Both the position numbers and the translations under genes were made by a program. A DNA stretch of 64,000 nucleotides from Streptomyces sp. NBC_01275 (lineage in GTDB: Bacteria > Actinomycetota > Actinomycetes > Streptomycetales > Streptomycetaceae). The notes beneath the pieces are model-generated. The model saw only the letters and a program-made list of their open reading frames with translations, did no database searches and was not told where the DNA came from. Within the stretch, counting starts at the first letter, position 1, and each line of letters starts with the position of its first letter. This document shows, piece after piece, positions 33,600 to 43,168 of this stretch. The stretch lies in NCBI RefSeq assembly GCF_026340655.1, contig NZ_JAPEOZ010000001.1, forward strand, positions 4,464,001-4,528,000. Reading direction: 5' to 3'.

Positions 33600-34162
33600 T
33601 GGTCGAGTACCGCATCGACCGGCACAGCGGCGTCGCCACCTATGTGCAGATCGTCCAGCAGACCAAACAGGCCCTGCGCCTGGGCGTGCTGCGGCCCGGC
33701 GACAAGCTGCCGACCGCCCGCGAGGTCGTCGAGGCGACCGCCATCAACCCGAACACCGTGCTGAAGGCGTACCGCGAGCTGGAGCGCGACGGGCTGGTGG
33801 AGGCCCGCCGCGGCCTCGGCACCTTCGTACGGCGCGGGCTGAACACCGCCCCGGCCGACTCCCCCCTGCGCACCGAACTGGACGGCTGGGCCGTCCGGGC
33901 CGGGGCGGCCGGGCTGGACCGCGACGACGTGGCCGCGCTCTTCACCGCCGTGCTGGACGAACACTTCGCCGTGCCCGACGCGCACTTCGCCCCGCCCGGT
34001 CTGCCCGACCCGCCCGACCCGCCCGACCCGCCAGGCCTGCCCGACCCCCCCGACCTCCCCGACTTGCGCAACCCGCCCGACCCGCCTGCCCCCCGCCCCA
34101 CCGCCGAAGACGACCTCACTGCCCGCGAAGAGCGGCAGCACTCCCCGGGAGACCCCTCATGA
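33599..34162 (+). CDS. GntR-family regulator, YtrA type
   Basis: A 187-aa repressor. The winged helix is at about 10-75 (YVQIVQQTKQALRLGVLRPG, LPTAREVVEATAINPNTVLK, GLGTFVRRG), with the short C-terminal region typical of the YtrA subfamily, which controls ABC transporter operons. The C-terminal 45 residues are an odd proline-rich repeat (PDPPDPPGLPDPPD). The GTG at 33599 gives MVEYRIDR; alternatives at 33587 and 33590 would add three or four residues. It overlaps the ATPase gene as ATGA. Confidence 0.87.
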   Translation: MVEYRIDRHSGVATYVQIVQQTKQALRLGVLRPGDKLPTAREVVEATAINPNTVLKAYRELERDGLVEARRGLGTFVRRGLNTAPADSPLRTELDGWAVRAGAAGLDRDDVAALFTAVLDEHFAVPDAHFAPPGLPDPPDPPDPPGLPDPPDLPDLRNPPDPPAPRPTAEDDLTAREERQHSPGDPS

Positions 34163-35142
34163 CCGACACCGCCATGGCGGCAACCGCGCTCGGCAAGCGC
34201 TTCGGCCGACGCGGGGGCTGGGCGCTGCGCGACTGCACGTTCCGGCTGCCCGCCGGACGCGTCTGCGCCGTCGTCGGGCCCAACGGAGCGGGCAAGTCCA
34301 CGCTCCTCGCCCTCGCCGCCGGCCTGCTGGCCCCCTCCGAGGGCACGGTCACCGTCCTCGGCACGGACCCGGCGTCGGCACGCGCGCGTGTCGGGTACGT
34401 CGCCCAGGACAAGCCGCTCTACCCGCAGCTCAGCGTGGCCGACACGCTGCTCGTGGGCGCCGATCTCAACCCGGGCCGCTGGGACGCCGAAACGGCACAG
34501 CAGATCGTTTCTACCGGCGATCTCGACCCCAAGAAGAAGATCCGCTCCCTCTCCGGCGGCCAGCGCACCCGCGTCGCACTCGCCCTGGCCCTCGCCAAGC
34601 GGCCCGAGCTGCTCCTCCTCGACGAGCCGATGGCCGACCTCGACCCGCTGGCCCGCCACGAGCTGATGGGCGCGCTCATGGTGCAGGCGGCGCAGCACGG
34701 CACGACGATCGTGATGTCCTCGCACGTGGTCGCCGAGCTGGAGGACTCCTGCGACCATCTGCTGCTCGTCGGCGGCGGCCGGGTCCGGCTGGCCGGCGAG
34801 ATCGACGACCTGCTCGCCGCCCACACGCGCGTGCACGCAACGACGGATCCCGAGCCGACGGAGACGCAGACGCACGCCAAGCCGACAGGCGCCGAGCCGA
34901 CAGACGCCGAGCCCGCAAGCACGAAGTCCCCCGCTCCCGCCCTCACCGCCCTCTCCCCCCACACCGTCGTCGAGTCCCGTGTCACCGGGCGTCAGCTCAC
35001 CGCGCTCGTGCGCCCCGCGGGCCCGCTTCCCGCCGGGTGGCGTACCGCGACGCCCTCCCTGGAGGAGCTGGTCCTCGCCTATCTGCGCAACCCGCAGGCC
35101 GCGCCCCTCACCCCGGCCGAGTCCGAGGAGGCGGTGGCGTGA
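34159..35142 (+). CDS. ABC transporter ATP-binding protein
   Basis: A 327-aa ATPase of the GntR operon. Walker A GPNGAGKSTLLAL, signature LSGGQRTRVALALALA, Walker B LLLLDEPMADLDP and H-loop MSSHVV are intact. The C-terminal 100 residues contain a Thr/Glu/Pro-rich low-complexity stretch (PTETQTHAKPTGAEPTDAEP) before a folded tail. It precedes and overlaps the fused permease gene (GTGA). With the YtrA-type regulator the operon resembles systems induced by cell-wall stress, but no inducer can be named. Confidence 0.9.
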   Translation: MTDTAMAATALGKRFGRRGGWALRDCTFRLPAGRVCAVVGPNGAGKSTLLALAAGLLAPSEGTVTVLGTDPASARARVGYVAQDKPLYPQLSVADTLLVGADLNPGRWDAETAQQIVSTGDLDPKKKIRSLSGGQRTRVALALALAKRPELLLLDEPMADLDPLARHELMGALMVQAAQHGTTIVMSSHVVAELEDSCDHLLLVGGGRVRLAGEIDDLLAAHTRVHATTDPEPTETQTHAKPTGAEPTDAEPASTKSPAPALTALSPHTVVESRVTGRQLTALVRPAGPLPAGWRTATPSLEELVLAYLRNPQAAPLTPAESEEAVA

Positions 35143-37292
35143 CCGTCCTCGCCCTCGGCTCCCCGGCCCCCGCGACCCCACCGGCCTCCGCAGCCCCCAC
35201 CGGCTCCGCCGACTCCCCCGGCTCCGCATTCGCCCGCGTGCGCTGGCTGCTGCGCCTGCACCGCCCCGCCCTGTACCTCTGGGCCGCCCTCGTCGTCGTA
35301 CTCGCCCTCGGCCTGCTGTGGCTGTGGGGTCCGCTGACCGACGCGGCGGCCACGGCCTGGCGGCAGTACCACGCCTGCGGCGACAGCCGGCCGTGCGCGT
35401 ACGACCGGGACGCGATCGGCCGCTACAAGGACGTGTACGACTACACGACCCTCGCCCTGGTGGCGCTCCCCTTCCTCGTCGCCCCCTGGGCGGGCGCCGC
35501 CCTGTTCGGCCGCGAGCTGGAACACGGCACCGCGCAGCTCGCCTGGACGCAGAACGTGTCGCCGGTCCGCTGGCTGGCCACGAAGCTCGCCGTGCCCGCC
35601 GTCCTCGTCGCCACGGGCACCGGCCTGCTGGTCGCGCTGCACCGTCTGGCCTGGTCGGCGGGCGAGGGCCGCATCGGCACCGCCAAGAGCTGGTACGACA
35701 TCACGACCCTGCACGCCAACAGCCCCGTCACGGTCGCCCTCGCCCTCACGGGCCTGGCCGGCGGGGCCTTCGCGGGCCTGCTGCTGCGCCGTACGCTGCC
35801 CGCGCTGACGCTCGCCCTGGGCCTGGTCGTCGCCGCACGGGTCGTCGCCGACGAGGCGATGCCGCACCTGTGGCCGGCCGTCACCCGCGTCTCCAGCCTG
35901 ACCGACGGCTACCTGGGCGTGGGCCTGGAAGTCGACTCGGGCCTGGTCACCTCCACCGGCGCGCACCTCGCCGACCCCGGCTGCGGGGCGACGTCCGCGA
36001 CCCCCGGCTGCGTCGCCGTGTACGACAAGCTCGACGCCACCGGCTTCTACACCACGTACCACCCCCAGTCCCATTACTGGCCCCTGCAGCTGACCACGAC
36101 CGCCCTTGTGCTGGCCTTCGCCGCCGTCCTCACCGTGGCCGCGTTCGCCCTGCTCAGGCGCTCGACCGCCACCCGGCGCACCGCCCAGGAGACCCAGGAG
36201 ACCCAGGAGATCAAGGCAGGCGCCGAAAGCCCGGGAGACCGCCGTACGAGCGCCGTAGCCGCCGAGAGCAGCCCCCGTCCCGTCGGCTCCGGCGGGAGTC
36301 CGGCCGCGAGGCCCGTGGCCGTCGACCGGGACGGCGGCTGGGGCGTCGTGCGGACGGTGCTGCGGCTGCACCGGGCCTCGCTCGTCGTCTGGGCCGTCAC
36401 CGTGGTCGGTCTCACCGGCTGGCTGGTGTGGCTCACCGAGGTGACCGCCGACAAGGAGAGCGCGGCGCTGGACGCCTGTGACCGGGCGAGCCAGGACTGG
36501 TGCGATCTGACGATGATCGGCCTGCCCGGCTTCAGCGGACCGGCCGGCTGGATATGCCTGCTGATCGGCTACTCCTTCCTCGCCGTCGCCGCCTTCGCGG
36601 GCGGGTCGCTGATCGGCCGCGAGCTGGAGAACGGCACCGCGCACCTCGCCTGGACGCAGGGCGTCTCCCCCGCCCGCTGGCTCGCCGCCAAGCTCGCCGT
36701 CCCCGCGGCCGTCCTCACGCTCGGCACCGCCGTCCTGGTCCTGACGTTCCGCTGGACCTGGTCCGCGTACCGGGAGCTGCTCCTCGAGTGGATGTCCCCC
36801 GACATATTCCTGGCCCGCGGCCCGGCCACGCTCGGCTACGCCCTGTGCGCACTCGCCGTCGGCGCCCTCGCCGGGCTCCTGCTCCGCCGCGCCCTGCCCG
36901 CGCTCGGCGTGTCGGTCGCCGCGATCTGGCTGCTCAACCTCGTCCTGGCCGAGTACCGCGCGTCCTTCTGGCCGACCGTGACCCGCACCGCGGCGACGGA
37001 CGACCTGGAGACCCCCCTCAACGCGTGGCAGCTGGAGAACGGCGCCCTCATCCACGGACACCCCACCCCGAACGTCGCCTACTGGGAGTGCAACGGCTCG
37101 AGCGCCGACATCAGCCGCTGCCTGGACGACCTCGGCGTGACCGGCTACTACGTCACCTACCACCCCGCCTCCCACTTCTGGCCCCTGCAGCTCGTGGAGA
37201 CCGGGATCCTCCTCGCCGTCGCCGCCCTCGCGACCTTCGCCGCGTTCCGCGTCCTGCGCCGCCGCACGGCAGCCGCCCTCCCGACCGGCTGA
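35139..37292 (+). CDS. Tandem-duplicated ABC-2 permease (two halves fused)
   Basis: A 717-aa membrane protein made of two homologous halves of about 340 residues. Each has L-R-L-H-R near its start, GRELExGTAxLAWTQxVSP, a KLAVPA motif, LLLRRxLPAL, and a TYHPxSHxWPLQL near its end. Six or so spans per half give about 12. A hydrophilic linker with ETQETQE repeats joins them. Most relatives are single-length homo- or heterodimers, so the fusion fixes both halves in one chain. GTG start overlapping the ATPase stop. Confidence 0.88.
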   Translation: MTVLALGSPAPATPPASAAPTGSADSPGSAFARVRWLLRLHRPALYLWAALVVVLALGLLWLWGPLTDAAATAWRQYHACGDSRPCAYDRDAIGRYKDVYDYTTLALVALPFLVAPWAGAALFGRELEHGTAQLAWTQNVSPVRWLATKLAVPAVLVATGTGLLVALHRLAWSAGEGRIGTAKSWYDITTLHANSPVTVALALTGLAGGAFAGLLLRRTLPALTLALGLVVAARVVADEAMPHLWPAVTRVSSLTDGYLGVGLEVDSGLVTSTGAHLADPGCGATSATPGCVAVYDKLDATGFYTTYHPQSHYWPLQLTTTALVLAFAAVLTVAAFALLRRSTATRRTAQETQETQEIKAGAESPGDRRTSAVAAESSPRPVGSGGSPAARPVAVDRDGGWGVVRTVLRLHRASLVVWAVTVVGLTGWLVWLTEVTADKESAALDACDRASQDWCDLTMIGLPGFSGPAGWICLLIGYSFLAVAAFAGGSLIGRELENGTAHLAWTQGVSPARWLAAKLAVPAAVLTLGTAVLVLTFRWTWSAYRELLLEWMSPDIFLARGPATLGYALCALAVGALAGLLLRRALPALGVSVAAIWLLNLVLAEYRASFWPTVTRTAATDDLETPLNAWQLENGALIHGHPTPNVAYWECNGSSADISRCLDDLGVTGYYVTYHPASHFWPLQLVETGILLAVAALATFAAFRVLRRRTAAALPTG

Positions 37293-37317
37293 GAGCCGAG
37301 CAGCGAACACCACGAAC

Positions 37318-37363
37318 CGGCCGGTGTACGTCCCTCCACGGGGGGAAGGACGTACACCGGCCG
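37318..37363 (+). terminator. Strong terminator after the permease gene
   Basis: Perfect 16-bp arms (37318-37333 with 37348-37363) and a 14-nt loop, 26 bp past the permease stop. It separates the GntR operon from ppk. Confidence 0.85.
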
Positions 37364-37611
37364 CCTGACATCCGGCTGTCCCCAGGGCTGTCCGGGCCGG
37401 CGCGACCCCCGCGAGCCGCCCCCCGATATCCCGCACGCCATGTCTCCGTAACCGTCGGTTCAGACGACCTTGCGACGCTCGCTGAATGAAGCCCGTCGTG
37501 CCCGAGCCTTCGCCGCCTCCCGAGGGAAATCACCCCGAGGGAAGCACCGCCGCGATCCCGCCCGCACGTTCCGACGCGCCGGTCACGCTGTTGGCGCGGA
37601 AGAATGGGTCC
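37364..37611. other. ppk upstream region
   Basis: No separate gene supported. An in-frame ATG at 37486 could extend Ppk by 42 residues, but the codons there are less GC-biased (AAT, TTG, GGA present) and no ribosome site precedes it. A lone GTTCAGACGAC at 37458-37468 is only weakly PHO-box-like. Confidence 0.5.
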
Positions 37612-39843
37612 ATGAGCCAGTCACACGCCCCGGCCGAGGTCCAGCACGCGCAGCCCTCCGTGGGCTCCATAGCCGCGCACCGCCCGCACACGGTGTCCGC
37701 CGCGGTCTCCGACCTGGAACCCGACATCGACGCCGACCTCGACGAGTACGAGGAGTCGCCGTACGACGGGCCACAGCTTCCCCAGGGTCGTTTCCTCGAC
37801 CGAGAGCGCAGCTGGCTCGCCTTCAACGAGCGCGTCCTGGAACTCGCCGAGGACCCGAACACGCCTCTCCTCGAACGGGCGAACTTCCTCGCCATCTTCG
37901 CGAGCAACCTCGACGAGTTCTTCATGGTCCGGGTGGCCGGCCTGAAGCGCCGGATCGCCACCGGCGTCGCCACCCGCTCCGCCTCCGGCCTCCAGCCCCG
38001 CGAGGTCCTGGAGATGATCTGGGCCCGCTCGCGCGAGCTCATGGCCCGGCATGCCGCGACCTACCACGAGGACATCGCCCCCGCCCTCGCGGAGGAGGGC
38101 ATCCACCTGGTCCGCTGGAGCGAGCTGACGGAGAAGGAGCAGGCCCGCCTGTTCACGCTCTTCCGGCACCAGATCTTCCCGGTCCTCACCCCCCTCGCCG
38201 TCGACCCCGCGCACCCCTTCCCGTACATCTCGGGTCTCTCGCTGAACCTCGCGGTCGTCGTACGCAACCCCGTCAGCGGCCACAAGCACTTCGCGCGCGT
38301 CAAGGTGCCGCCGCTGCTGTCCCGCTTCCTGGAGAGCTCCCCGGGCCGCTACGTCCCGATCGAGGACGTCATCGGCGCCCATCTGGAGGAGCTGTTCCCG
38401 GGCATGGAGGTGCTGGAGCACCACGCGTTCCGGCTCACCCGCAACGAGGACCTCGAGGTCGAGGAGGACGACGCCGAGAACCTGCTCCAGGCCCTGGAGA
38501 AGGAGCTCATGCGGCGCCGCTTCGGGCCGCCGGTGCGGCTGGAGGTGGAGGAGTCCATCGACCGCGACGTCCTCGACCTGCTGGTGCGCGAGCTGAAGAT
38601 CTCCGAGGCCGAGGTCTATCCGCTGCCCGGCCCGCTCGACCTCACCGGTCTGTTCCGCATCCACTCGCTCGACCGGCCCGAGCTGAAGTACCAGAAGTTC
38701 ATCGCGGGCACCCACCGCGACCTCGCCGAGGTGGAGTCCGCCTCCGCGCCCGACATCTTCGCCGCCCTGCGCAACCGGGACGTGCTCCTGCACCACCCGT
38801 ACGACAGCTTCTCCACCTCCGTCCAGGCCTTCCTGGAGCAGGCGGCCGCCGACCCGGACGTCCTCGCCATCAAGCAGACCCTGTACCGGACCTCGGGCGA
38901 CTCCCCCATAGTCGACGCGCTCATCGAGGCCGCCGAGGCCGGCAAGCAGGTCCTCGTCCTGGTCGAGATCAAGGCCCGCTTCGACGAGCACGCCAACATC
39001 AAGTGGGCGCGCAAGCTGGAGGAGGCCGGCTGCCACGTCGTGTACGGCCTGGTCGGTCTGAAGACCCACTGCAAGCTGTCGCTCGTGGTCCGCCAGGAGG
39101 GCGACACGCTCCGGCGCTACTGCCACGTCGGCACCGGCAACTACCACCCGAAGACCGCCCGGCTGTACGAGGACCTCGGCCTGCTCACCGCCGACCCGCA
39201 GGTCGGCGCGGACCTCTCCGACCTCTTCAACCGGCTCTCCGGGTACTCCCGCCGCGAGACCTACCGCCGTCTGCTGGTCGCCCCCAAGTCCCTGCGCGAC
39301 GGCCTGATCTCACGGATCGACAAGGAGGTCCAGCACCACCGTGCCGGACGTCCCGCGCACGTCCGCATCAAGGTCAACTCCATCGTCGACGAGGCGCTCA
39401 TCGACGCCTGCTACCGCGCGTCCCAGGCGGGCGTGCCCGTGGACATCTGGGTGCGCGGCATCTGCGCGATCCGCCCCGGCGTGCCGGGCCTGTCGGACCA
39501 CATCAAGGTCCGCTCGATACTCGGCCGCTTCCTCGAGCACTCCCGCGTCTTCGGCTTCGGCAACGGCGGCGAGCCCGAGGTGTGGATCGGCAGCGCCGAC
39601 ATGATGCACCGCAACCTCGACCGCCGTATCGAGGCCCTGGTCAGGGTCGTCGACCCGGCCCACCGGGCGGCCCTGAACCGGATGCTGGAGACCGGCATGT
39701 CGGACACCACCGCCTCCTGGCACCTCGGCCCGGACGGCGAGTGGACCCGGCACGCGACCGACGCGGACGGCGCGCCCCTGCGCAATGTCCAGGAGATGCT
39801 CATAGACGCCCGGAGGCGCCGGCGTGGCACAGCGACACCATGA
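37612..39843 (+). CDS. ppk: Polyphosphate kinase (PPK1)
   Basis: A 743-aa enzyme that makes polyphosphate reversibly from ATP. The N domain starts with [14 protein letters not shown]. The phosphohistidine residues are H486 ([12 protein letters not shown]) and H505 ([12 protein letters not shown]), exactly 19 apart as in E. coli PPK. The length is typical. The start MSQSHAP is preferred over the longer in-frame ATG at 37486. The CHAD gene overlaps its 3' end by 20 bp, so the two are probably co-translated. Confidence 0.93.
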   Translation: MSQSHAPAEVQHAQPSVGSIAAHRPHTVSAAVSDLEPDIDADLDEYEESPYDGPQLPQGRFLDRERSWLAFNERVLELAEDPNTPLLERANFLAIFASNLDEFFMVRVAGLKRRIATGVATRSASGLQPREVLEMIWARSRELMARHAATYHEDIAPALAEEGIHLVRWSELTEKEQARLFTLFRHQIFPVLTPLAVDPAHPFPYISGLSLNLAVVVRNPVSGHKHFARVKVPPLLSRFLESSPGRYVPIEDVIGAHLEELFPGMEVLEHHAFRLTRNEDLEVEEDDAENLLQALEKELMRRRFGPPVRLEVEESIDRDVLDLLVRELKISEAEVYPLPGPLDLTGLFRIHSLDRPELKYQKFIAGTHRDLAEVESASAPDIFAALRNRDVLLHHPYDSFSTSVQAFLEQAAADPDVLAIKQTLYRTSGDSPIVDALIEAAEAGKQVLVLVEIKARFDEHANIKWARKLEEAGCHVVYGLVGLKTHCKLSLVVRQEGDTLRRYCHVGTGNYHPKTARLYEDLGLLTADPQVGADLSDLFNRLSGYSRRETYRRLLVAPKSLRDGLISRIDKEVQHHRAGRPAHVRIKVNSIVDEALIDACYRASQAGVPVDIWVRGICAIRPGVPGLSDHIKVRSILGRFLEHSRVFGFGNGGEPEVWIGSADMMHRNLDRRIEALVRVVDPAHRAALNRMLETGMSDTTASWHLGPDGEWTRHATDADGAPLRNVQEMLIDARRRRRGTATP

Positions 39844-41083
39844 CCTGACGGGCCGGCGGGACTCCGACTCCGCCGAGCGGGACGGGCACGCGGAGGCAGG
39901 CGCGCCCGTCACCGGAGAGGCCCTCGCGGGCTATCTCCGGGCCCAGGCCACGGACTTCCTGCGCGCACTGCGCCTGCACCGGGAGACCGGAGGCGGAGGC
40001 GGAGGCGCGGGCGGGTCCGCGAACGGCACGGCGGACGCGGTCGACGCGGCGCGCGCCCTGCGCCGCTCGGCCCGCCGCATCAGCGGCAGCCTGCACACCT
40101 TCCACCCGCTCCTGGACCCCGCCTGGTCCGAGGAGATCCGCCCCGAACTGGCCTGGGTGTCGGGCACGTTGGCCCTGGAGCACGCCTACGAGGCCCGCCT
40201 GGAAAGGCTGTTGCTGGCACTGCACCGCCTGTCCGGCTCGACGACGGTGCCGCCCCAGCCGTCCGGCGCCCCCACGGGTGCACCCGGTGCGTCCGGTGCG
40301 TCCGGTGCGTCCGGTGCGTCCGGTGCGTCCGGTGCGTCCGGTGCGTCCATTACGACCTTGAGCGCATCCGGCAGATCCGGTACGGCCATGAGCGCTCGCC
40401 CCTCCGCAGCGGCGCCCGGCACCACCCCGACCCGTCAGGCGCCGCCCGCCCCGGACCGCGGCAGCCTCACCGTGGGCGCGGCCAAGGCAGGCGCCCTCCT
40501 CGACCGCCAGCTGACCCTCGCCCGCACCCGGGCCCACAGCACCGCCCTCCAGGCGCTCGGCTCCTCCCGCTTCCACGCGGTCGCCGACAAGGTCGCCGTA
40601 CTGGCCAGCGAGGTCCCCCTGACCCCCGCCGCCCCCGCCACCGACCTCCACCTGCTCGCCACCGCCGCCGAGGAGCGCCTCGCGGACGCCGTCGGCGTGC
40701 TCCCCCTGGTCACCGCGGGCAGCCCGTACAACGCGGAGGCCCTGGTGCACGGCCTCTCCCCGGACCCGGCCCCGCATCCGCAGGACGCCCCCTGGCACCA
40801 GGTCCGCCTCCTGCTGCGCCTGCACCGCTACGCGTGCGAGGTCCGCCACGGCCGCGGCACGCCCCTGGACGTCCGGACGCTCTCCGCCGGCCAGGCCCTC
40901 GACCGGCACCGCGACGCGTCGGAGGCGGCGTCCGCGGCGGCCCAGGCGGCCCGTACGCCCCGCATCGCGCCGGCCACGGCGTACGCGCTCGGCGTGCTGC
41001 ACGCCGACCAGCGGCACGAGGTGGAGGCCGCGCGGTACGCGTTCCAGCGGTCGTGGCAGAAGCAGATCCTCGGCACTCCCTGA
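39824..41083 (+). CDS. CHAD-domain protein
   Basis: A 419-aa helical protein. CHAD domains have conserved histidines and basic residues on paired helix bundles and bind polyphosphate. Here H/R-rich helices are seen ([21 protein letters not shown], about residues 69-89; [28 protein letters not shown] at the end). The central linker (about 140-205) is low-complexity and contains seven GAS repeats. The GTG start lies within ppk, so expression follows ppk. The location beside ppk supports a role in handling polyphosphate. Confidence 0.87.
   Translation: MAQRHHDLTGRRDSDSAERDGHAEAGAPVTGEALAGYLRAQATDFLRALRLHRETGGGGGGAGGSANGTADAVDAARALRRSARRISGSLHTFHPLLDPAWSEEIRPELAWVSGTLALEHAYEARLERLLLALHRLSGSTTVPPQPSGAPTGAPGASGASGASGASGASGASGASITTLSASGRSGTAMSARPSAAAPGTTPTRQAPPAPDRGSLTVGAAKAGALLDRQLTLARTRAHSTALQALGSSRFHAVADKVAVLASEVPLTPAAPATDLHLLATAAEERLADAVGVLPLVTAGSPYNAEALVHGLSPDPAPHPQDAPWHQVRLLLRLHRYACEVRHGRGTPLDVRTLSAGQALDRHRDASEAASAAAQAARTPRIAPATAYALGVLHADQRHEVEAARYAFQRSWQKQILGTP
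40286..40348. repeat. Seven perfect 9-bp repeats in the CHAD gene
   Basis: Seven consecutive GGTGCGTCC copies encode Gly-Ala-Ser seven times in the linker. The repeat is in frame (9 bp), so changes in copy number keep the reading frame. A good candidate for strain-to-strain length variation. Confidence 0.9.
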
Positions 41084-41149
41084 TTCATCGCCACTCCTTG
41101 ACTCACCGATCCATCGGCACTCCTTGACCCGGCAGGCGGCGAGGACCAC

Positions 41150-41608
41150 ATGAGCTCTCCGAACGACGACGGCGCCGACATCCCGGCGACCGGGAGCACC
41201 GACGACACCGTCCAGGCGGCCGGCTGCGTCCTGTGGCGGCGATCCCCCGTCGACGGTGAACTGGAGGTGTGCCTCGTTCACCGACCCAAGTACGACGACT
41301 GGTCGCACCCCAAGGGCAAGCTGAAGCACGGCGAGGCCCCCCTGGCCGGCGCACTGCGCGAGGTCGAGGAGGAGACGGGCTACCGCGCCGCGCCCGGTAC
41401 CCGCCTGCCCACGGTGGACTACGAGGCGAACGGCCGCCCCAAGCAGGTCCGCTACTGGGCTGCCGAGGCGGTCGCCGGCGCCTTCGCCCCGAACGACGAG
41501 GTGGACCGGCTGCTGTGGCTCCCCCCGCCGGCCGCCCGCGTCCGGCTCACCCAGCCGAGGGACCGCACCCTCGTGGACGCGCTGCTGGACGTCCTGCACG
41601 CGGCATGA
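41150..41608 (+). CDS. Nudix hydrolase (MutT1-like, single domain)
   Basis: A 152-aa Nudix hydrolase. The Nudix box is at about 63-85 (GKLKHGEAPLAGALREVEEE), with the metal-binding Glu in REVEEETG. It resembles the N-terminal domain of mycobacterial MutT1 but lacks the histidine-phosphatase domain. The substrate is probably an oxidised nucleotide, (di)nucleoside polyphosphate or polyphosphate. Close spacing after ppk and the CHAD gene suggests a phosphate-linked operon. A short direct repeat (ATCGSCACTCCTTGAC) lies in the 66-bp gap before it. Confidence 0.85.
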   Translation: MSSPNDDGADIPATGSTDDTVQAAGCVLWRRSPVDGELEVCLVHRPKYDDWSHPKGKLKHGEAPLAGALREVEEETGYRAAPGTRLPTVDYEANGRPKQVRYWAAEAVAGAFAPNDEVDRLLWLPPPAARVRLTQPRDRTLVDALLDVLHAA

Positions 41609-41616
41609 TCCGCAAA

Positions 41617-41630
41617 GTGACCCGGGTCAC
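41617..41630. repeat. 14-bp perfect palindrome
   Basis: GTGACCCGGGTCAC, 8 bp after the Nudix stop. It may be an operator for an unknown dimeric regulator, or a minor hairpin. Upstream of the PHO box of pstS by 110 bp. Confidence 0.5.
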
Positions 41631-41739
41631 CACATGGCCCACCTGGATCGCCGTCCGGACCACGACCCGGACCGAAATCCGGGATCCCGCCGTGTCCTCG
41701 ACGTGAGCGTTCCGTGACCTAACCGCACCGTCCCCAGGG

Positions 41740-41783
41740 GTTCACCCCCCGTTCACCCACGCCCGTAGGCGGCTTCACCTGAT
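41740..41783 (+). promoter_or_regulatory. PHO box of the pst operon
   Basis: GTTCACC units occur at 41740 and 41751, and a CTTCACC unit at 41773, all on an exact 11-bp grid with a degenerate unit at 41762. This is the PhoP direct-repeat architecture known from Streptomyces pstS. A possible -10 (TAATTT) follows at about 41790. PhoP-P should induce the operon when phosphate is low. Confidence 0.88.
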
Positions 41784-41901
41784 CTGCCTAATTTCGGCCT
41801 TACACGGTGCGGCACGCGACCTGACGGGACGCCGCCATGCCAAGCAGACTCCGCACGCCGCCGGAATTCAGGACGGCGGCTCCTGGAAGGATCTCCCTCA
41901 A

Positions 41902-43029
41902 GTGAAGCTTCAGCGCATGAACCGGCGGGCCCTCTCCCTCGGTGCTCTCGCCGTCTCCGGCGCCCTGGCCCTCACGGCGTGCGGCTCCGACGACACCGGC
42001 TCGAGCAGCGGCAGCAGCAGCTCCGCCACGGCCGCCGCGGGCTCCATCAAGTGTGACGACGCCAAGGGCCAGCTCCTCGCCGACGGCTCCTCCGCGCAGA
42101 AGAACGCGATCGACGCCTGGGTCAAGAACTTCACGCAGGCCTGCAGCGGCGTCCAGGTGAACTACAAGGGCTCCGGCTCGGGCGCCGGCGTCACCGCGTT
42201 CACACAGGGCCAGGTCGCCTTCGCCGGCTCGGACTCCGCGCTGAAGCCCGAAGAGGTCACCGCCTCCAAGTCGGTCTGCTCCGGCGGCCAGGGCATCGAC
42301 CTGCCGATGGTCGGCGGCCCGATCGCCGTCGCGTTCAACGTGTCGGGCGTGGACAAGCTCACCCTGGACGCCGCGACGATCGCCAAGATCTTCAACGGCA
42401 AGATCACCAACTGGAACGACAAGGCCATCGCGACGCTCAACCCCGACGCGAAGCTGCCCGACCTGAAGATCCAGCCGTACCACCGCTCGGACGAGTCCGG
42501 CACCACGGACAACTTCACCAAGTACCTGATCGCCACCGCCAAGACCGACTGGCCCTACTCCGGCGGCAAGGCCTGGCAGGCCAAGGGCGGCCAGTCCGCG
42601 GCCGGCTCCTCCGGCGTCGCGCAGGGCGTCAAGCAGACCAACGGCGCCATCGGCTACATGGAGCTGTCGTACGCCAAGGACGGTCTGAACCCCGTCGCCA
42701 TCGACACCGGCGCCTCCGCCCCGGTCGAGGCCTCCTCCGACGGCGCCACCAAGGCGATCGCGGACGCCAAGGTCGTCGGCACCGGCAGCGACCTCTCGCT
42801 CCAGCTGAACTACGCGACCAAGGCCGACGGCGCCTACCCGATCACCCTGGTCACGTACGAGATCGTCTGCGACAAGGGCAACAAGGCCGCCACCCTGCCG
42901 GCCACCAAGGCGTTCCTGCGCTACATCGCCAGCGAGGACGGCCAGGGCATCCTCTCGGGCATCGACTACGCGCCCGTCCCCGACGCCATCATCTCCAAGG
43001 TCCGCACCACCATCGAGGGCCTGAGCTGA
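41902..43029 (+). CDS. pstS: PstS, phosphate-binding lipoprotein
   Basis: A 375-aa phosphate-binding lipoprotein of the high-affinity Pst transporter. The signal peptide ends in a lipobox (LTAC, Cys27), followed by a Ser/Gly-rich linker. The binding domain has GADGSS-type (LLADGSSAQKN), YKGSGSGAGV, AGSDSALKP and HRSDESGTTDNF motifs that contact phosphate. It starts at GTG (41902). It is controlled by the PHO box upstream and expected to be very abundant under phosphate limitation; a hairpin after the gene likely lowers pstCAB levels. Confidence 0.95.
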   Translation: MKLQRMNRRALSLGALAVSGALALTACGSDDTGSSSGSSSSATAAAGSIKCDDAKGQLLADGSSAQKNAIDAWVKNFTQACSGVQVNYKGSGSGAGVTAFTQGQVAFAGSDSALKPEEVTASKSVCSGGQGIDLPMVGGPIAVAFNVSGVDKLTLDAATIAKIFNGKITNWNDKAIATLNPDAKLPDLKIQPYHRSDESGTTDNFTKYLIATAKTDWPYSGGKAWQAKGGQSAAGSSGVAQGVKQTNGAIGYMELSYAKDGLNPVAIDTGASAPVEASSDGATKAIADAKVVGTGSDLSLQLNYATKADGAYPITLVTYEIVCDKGNKAATLPATKAFLRYIASEDGQGILSGIDYAPVPDAIISKVRTTIEGLS

Positions 43030-43035
43030 TCTGAA

Positions 43036-43075
43036 GGTGCGGCCCGGCACCGGGGTACCCGGTCCGGGCCGCACC
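43036..43075 (+). terminator. Attenuating hairpin between pstS and pstC
   Basis: An 18-bp stem with one bulged base (43036-43054 with 43058-43075) and a GTA loop. It lies 7 bp past the pstS stop and 94 bp before pstC. It probably causes partial termination so that PstS is made in excess of the channel. Confidence 0.8.
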
Positions 43076-43168
43076 GTCCGGTGCACCGCCGCCAGGGGCC
43101 GCCCGCACACCCGGCCCCGCCCGAGCCGCCGCCCCACGAGCGCGCGGCTCCGCAGACCGGAGAACCCC

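Noticed and set aside
37486..37611. N-terminal extension of Ppk
   Set aside because: In-frame ATG at 37486 exists, but its codons are less GC-biased and there is no ribosome site, so the shorter start was chosen.
40286..40348. Possible CRISPR-like array
   Set aside because: Short direct repeats with no unique spacers; it encodes Gly-Ala-Ser.
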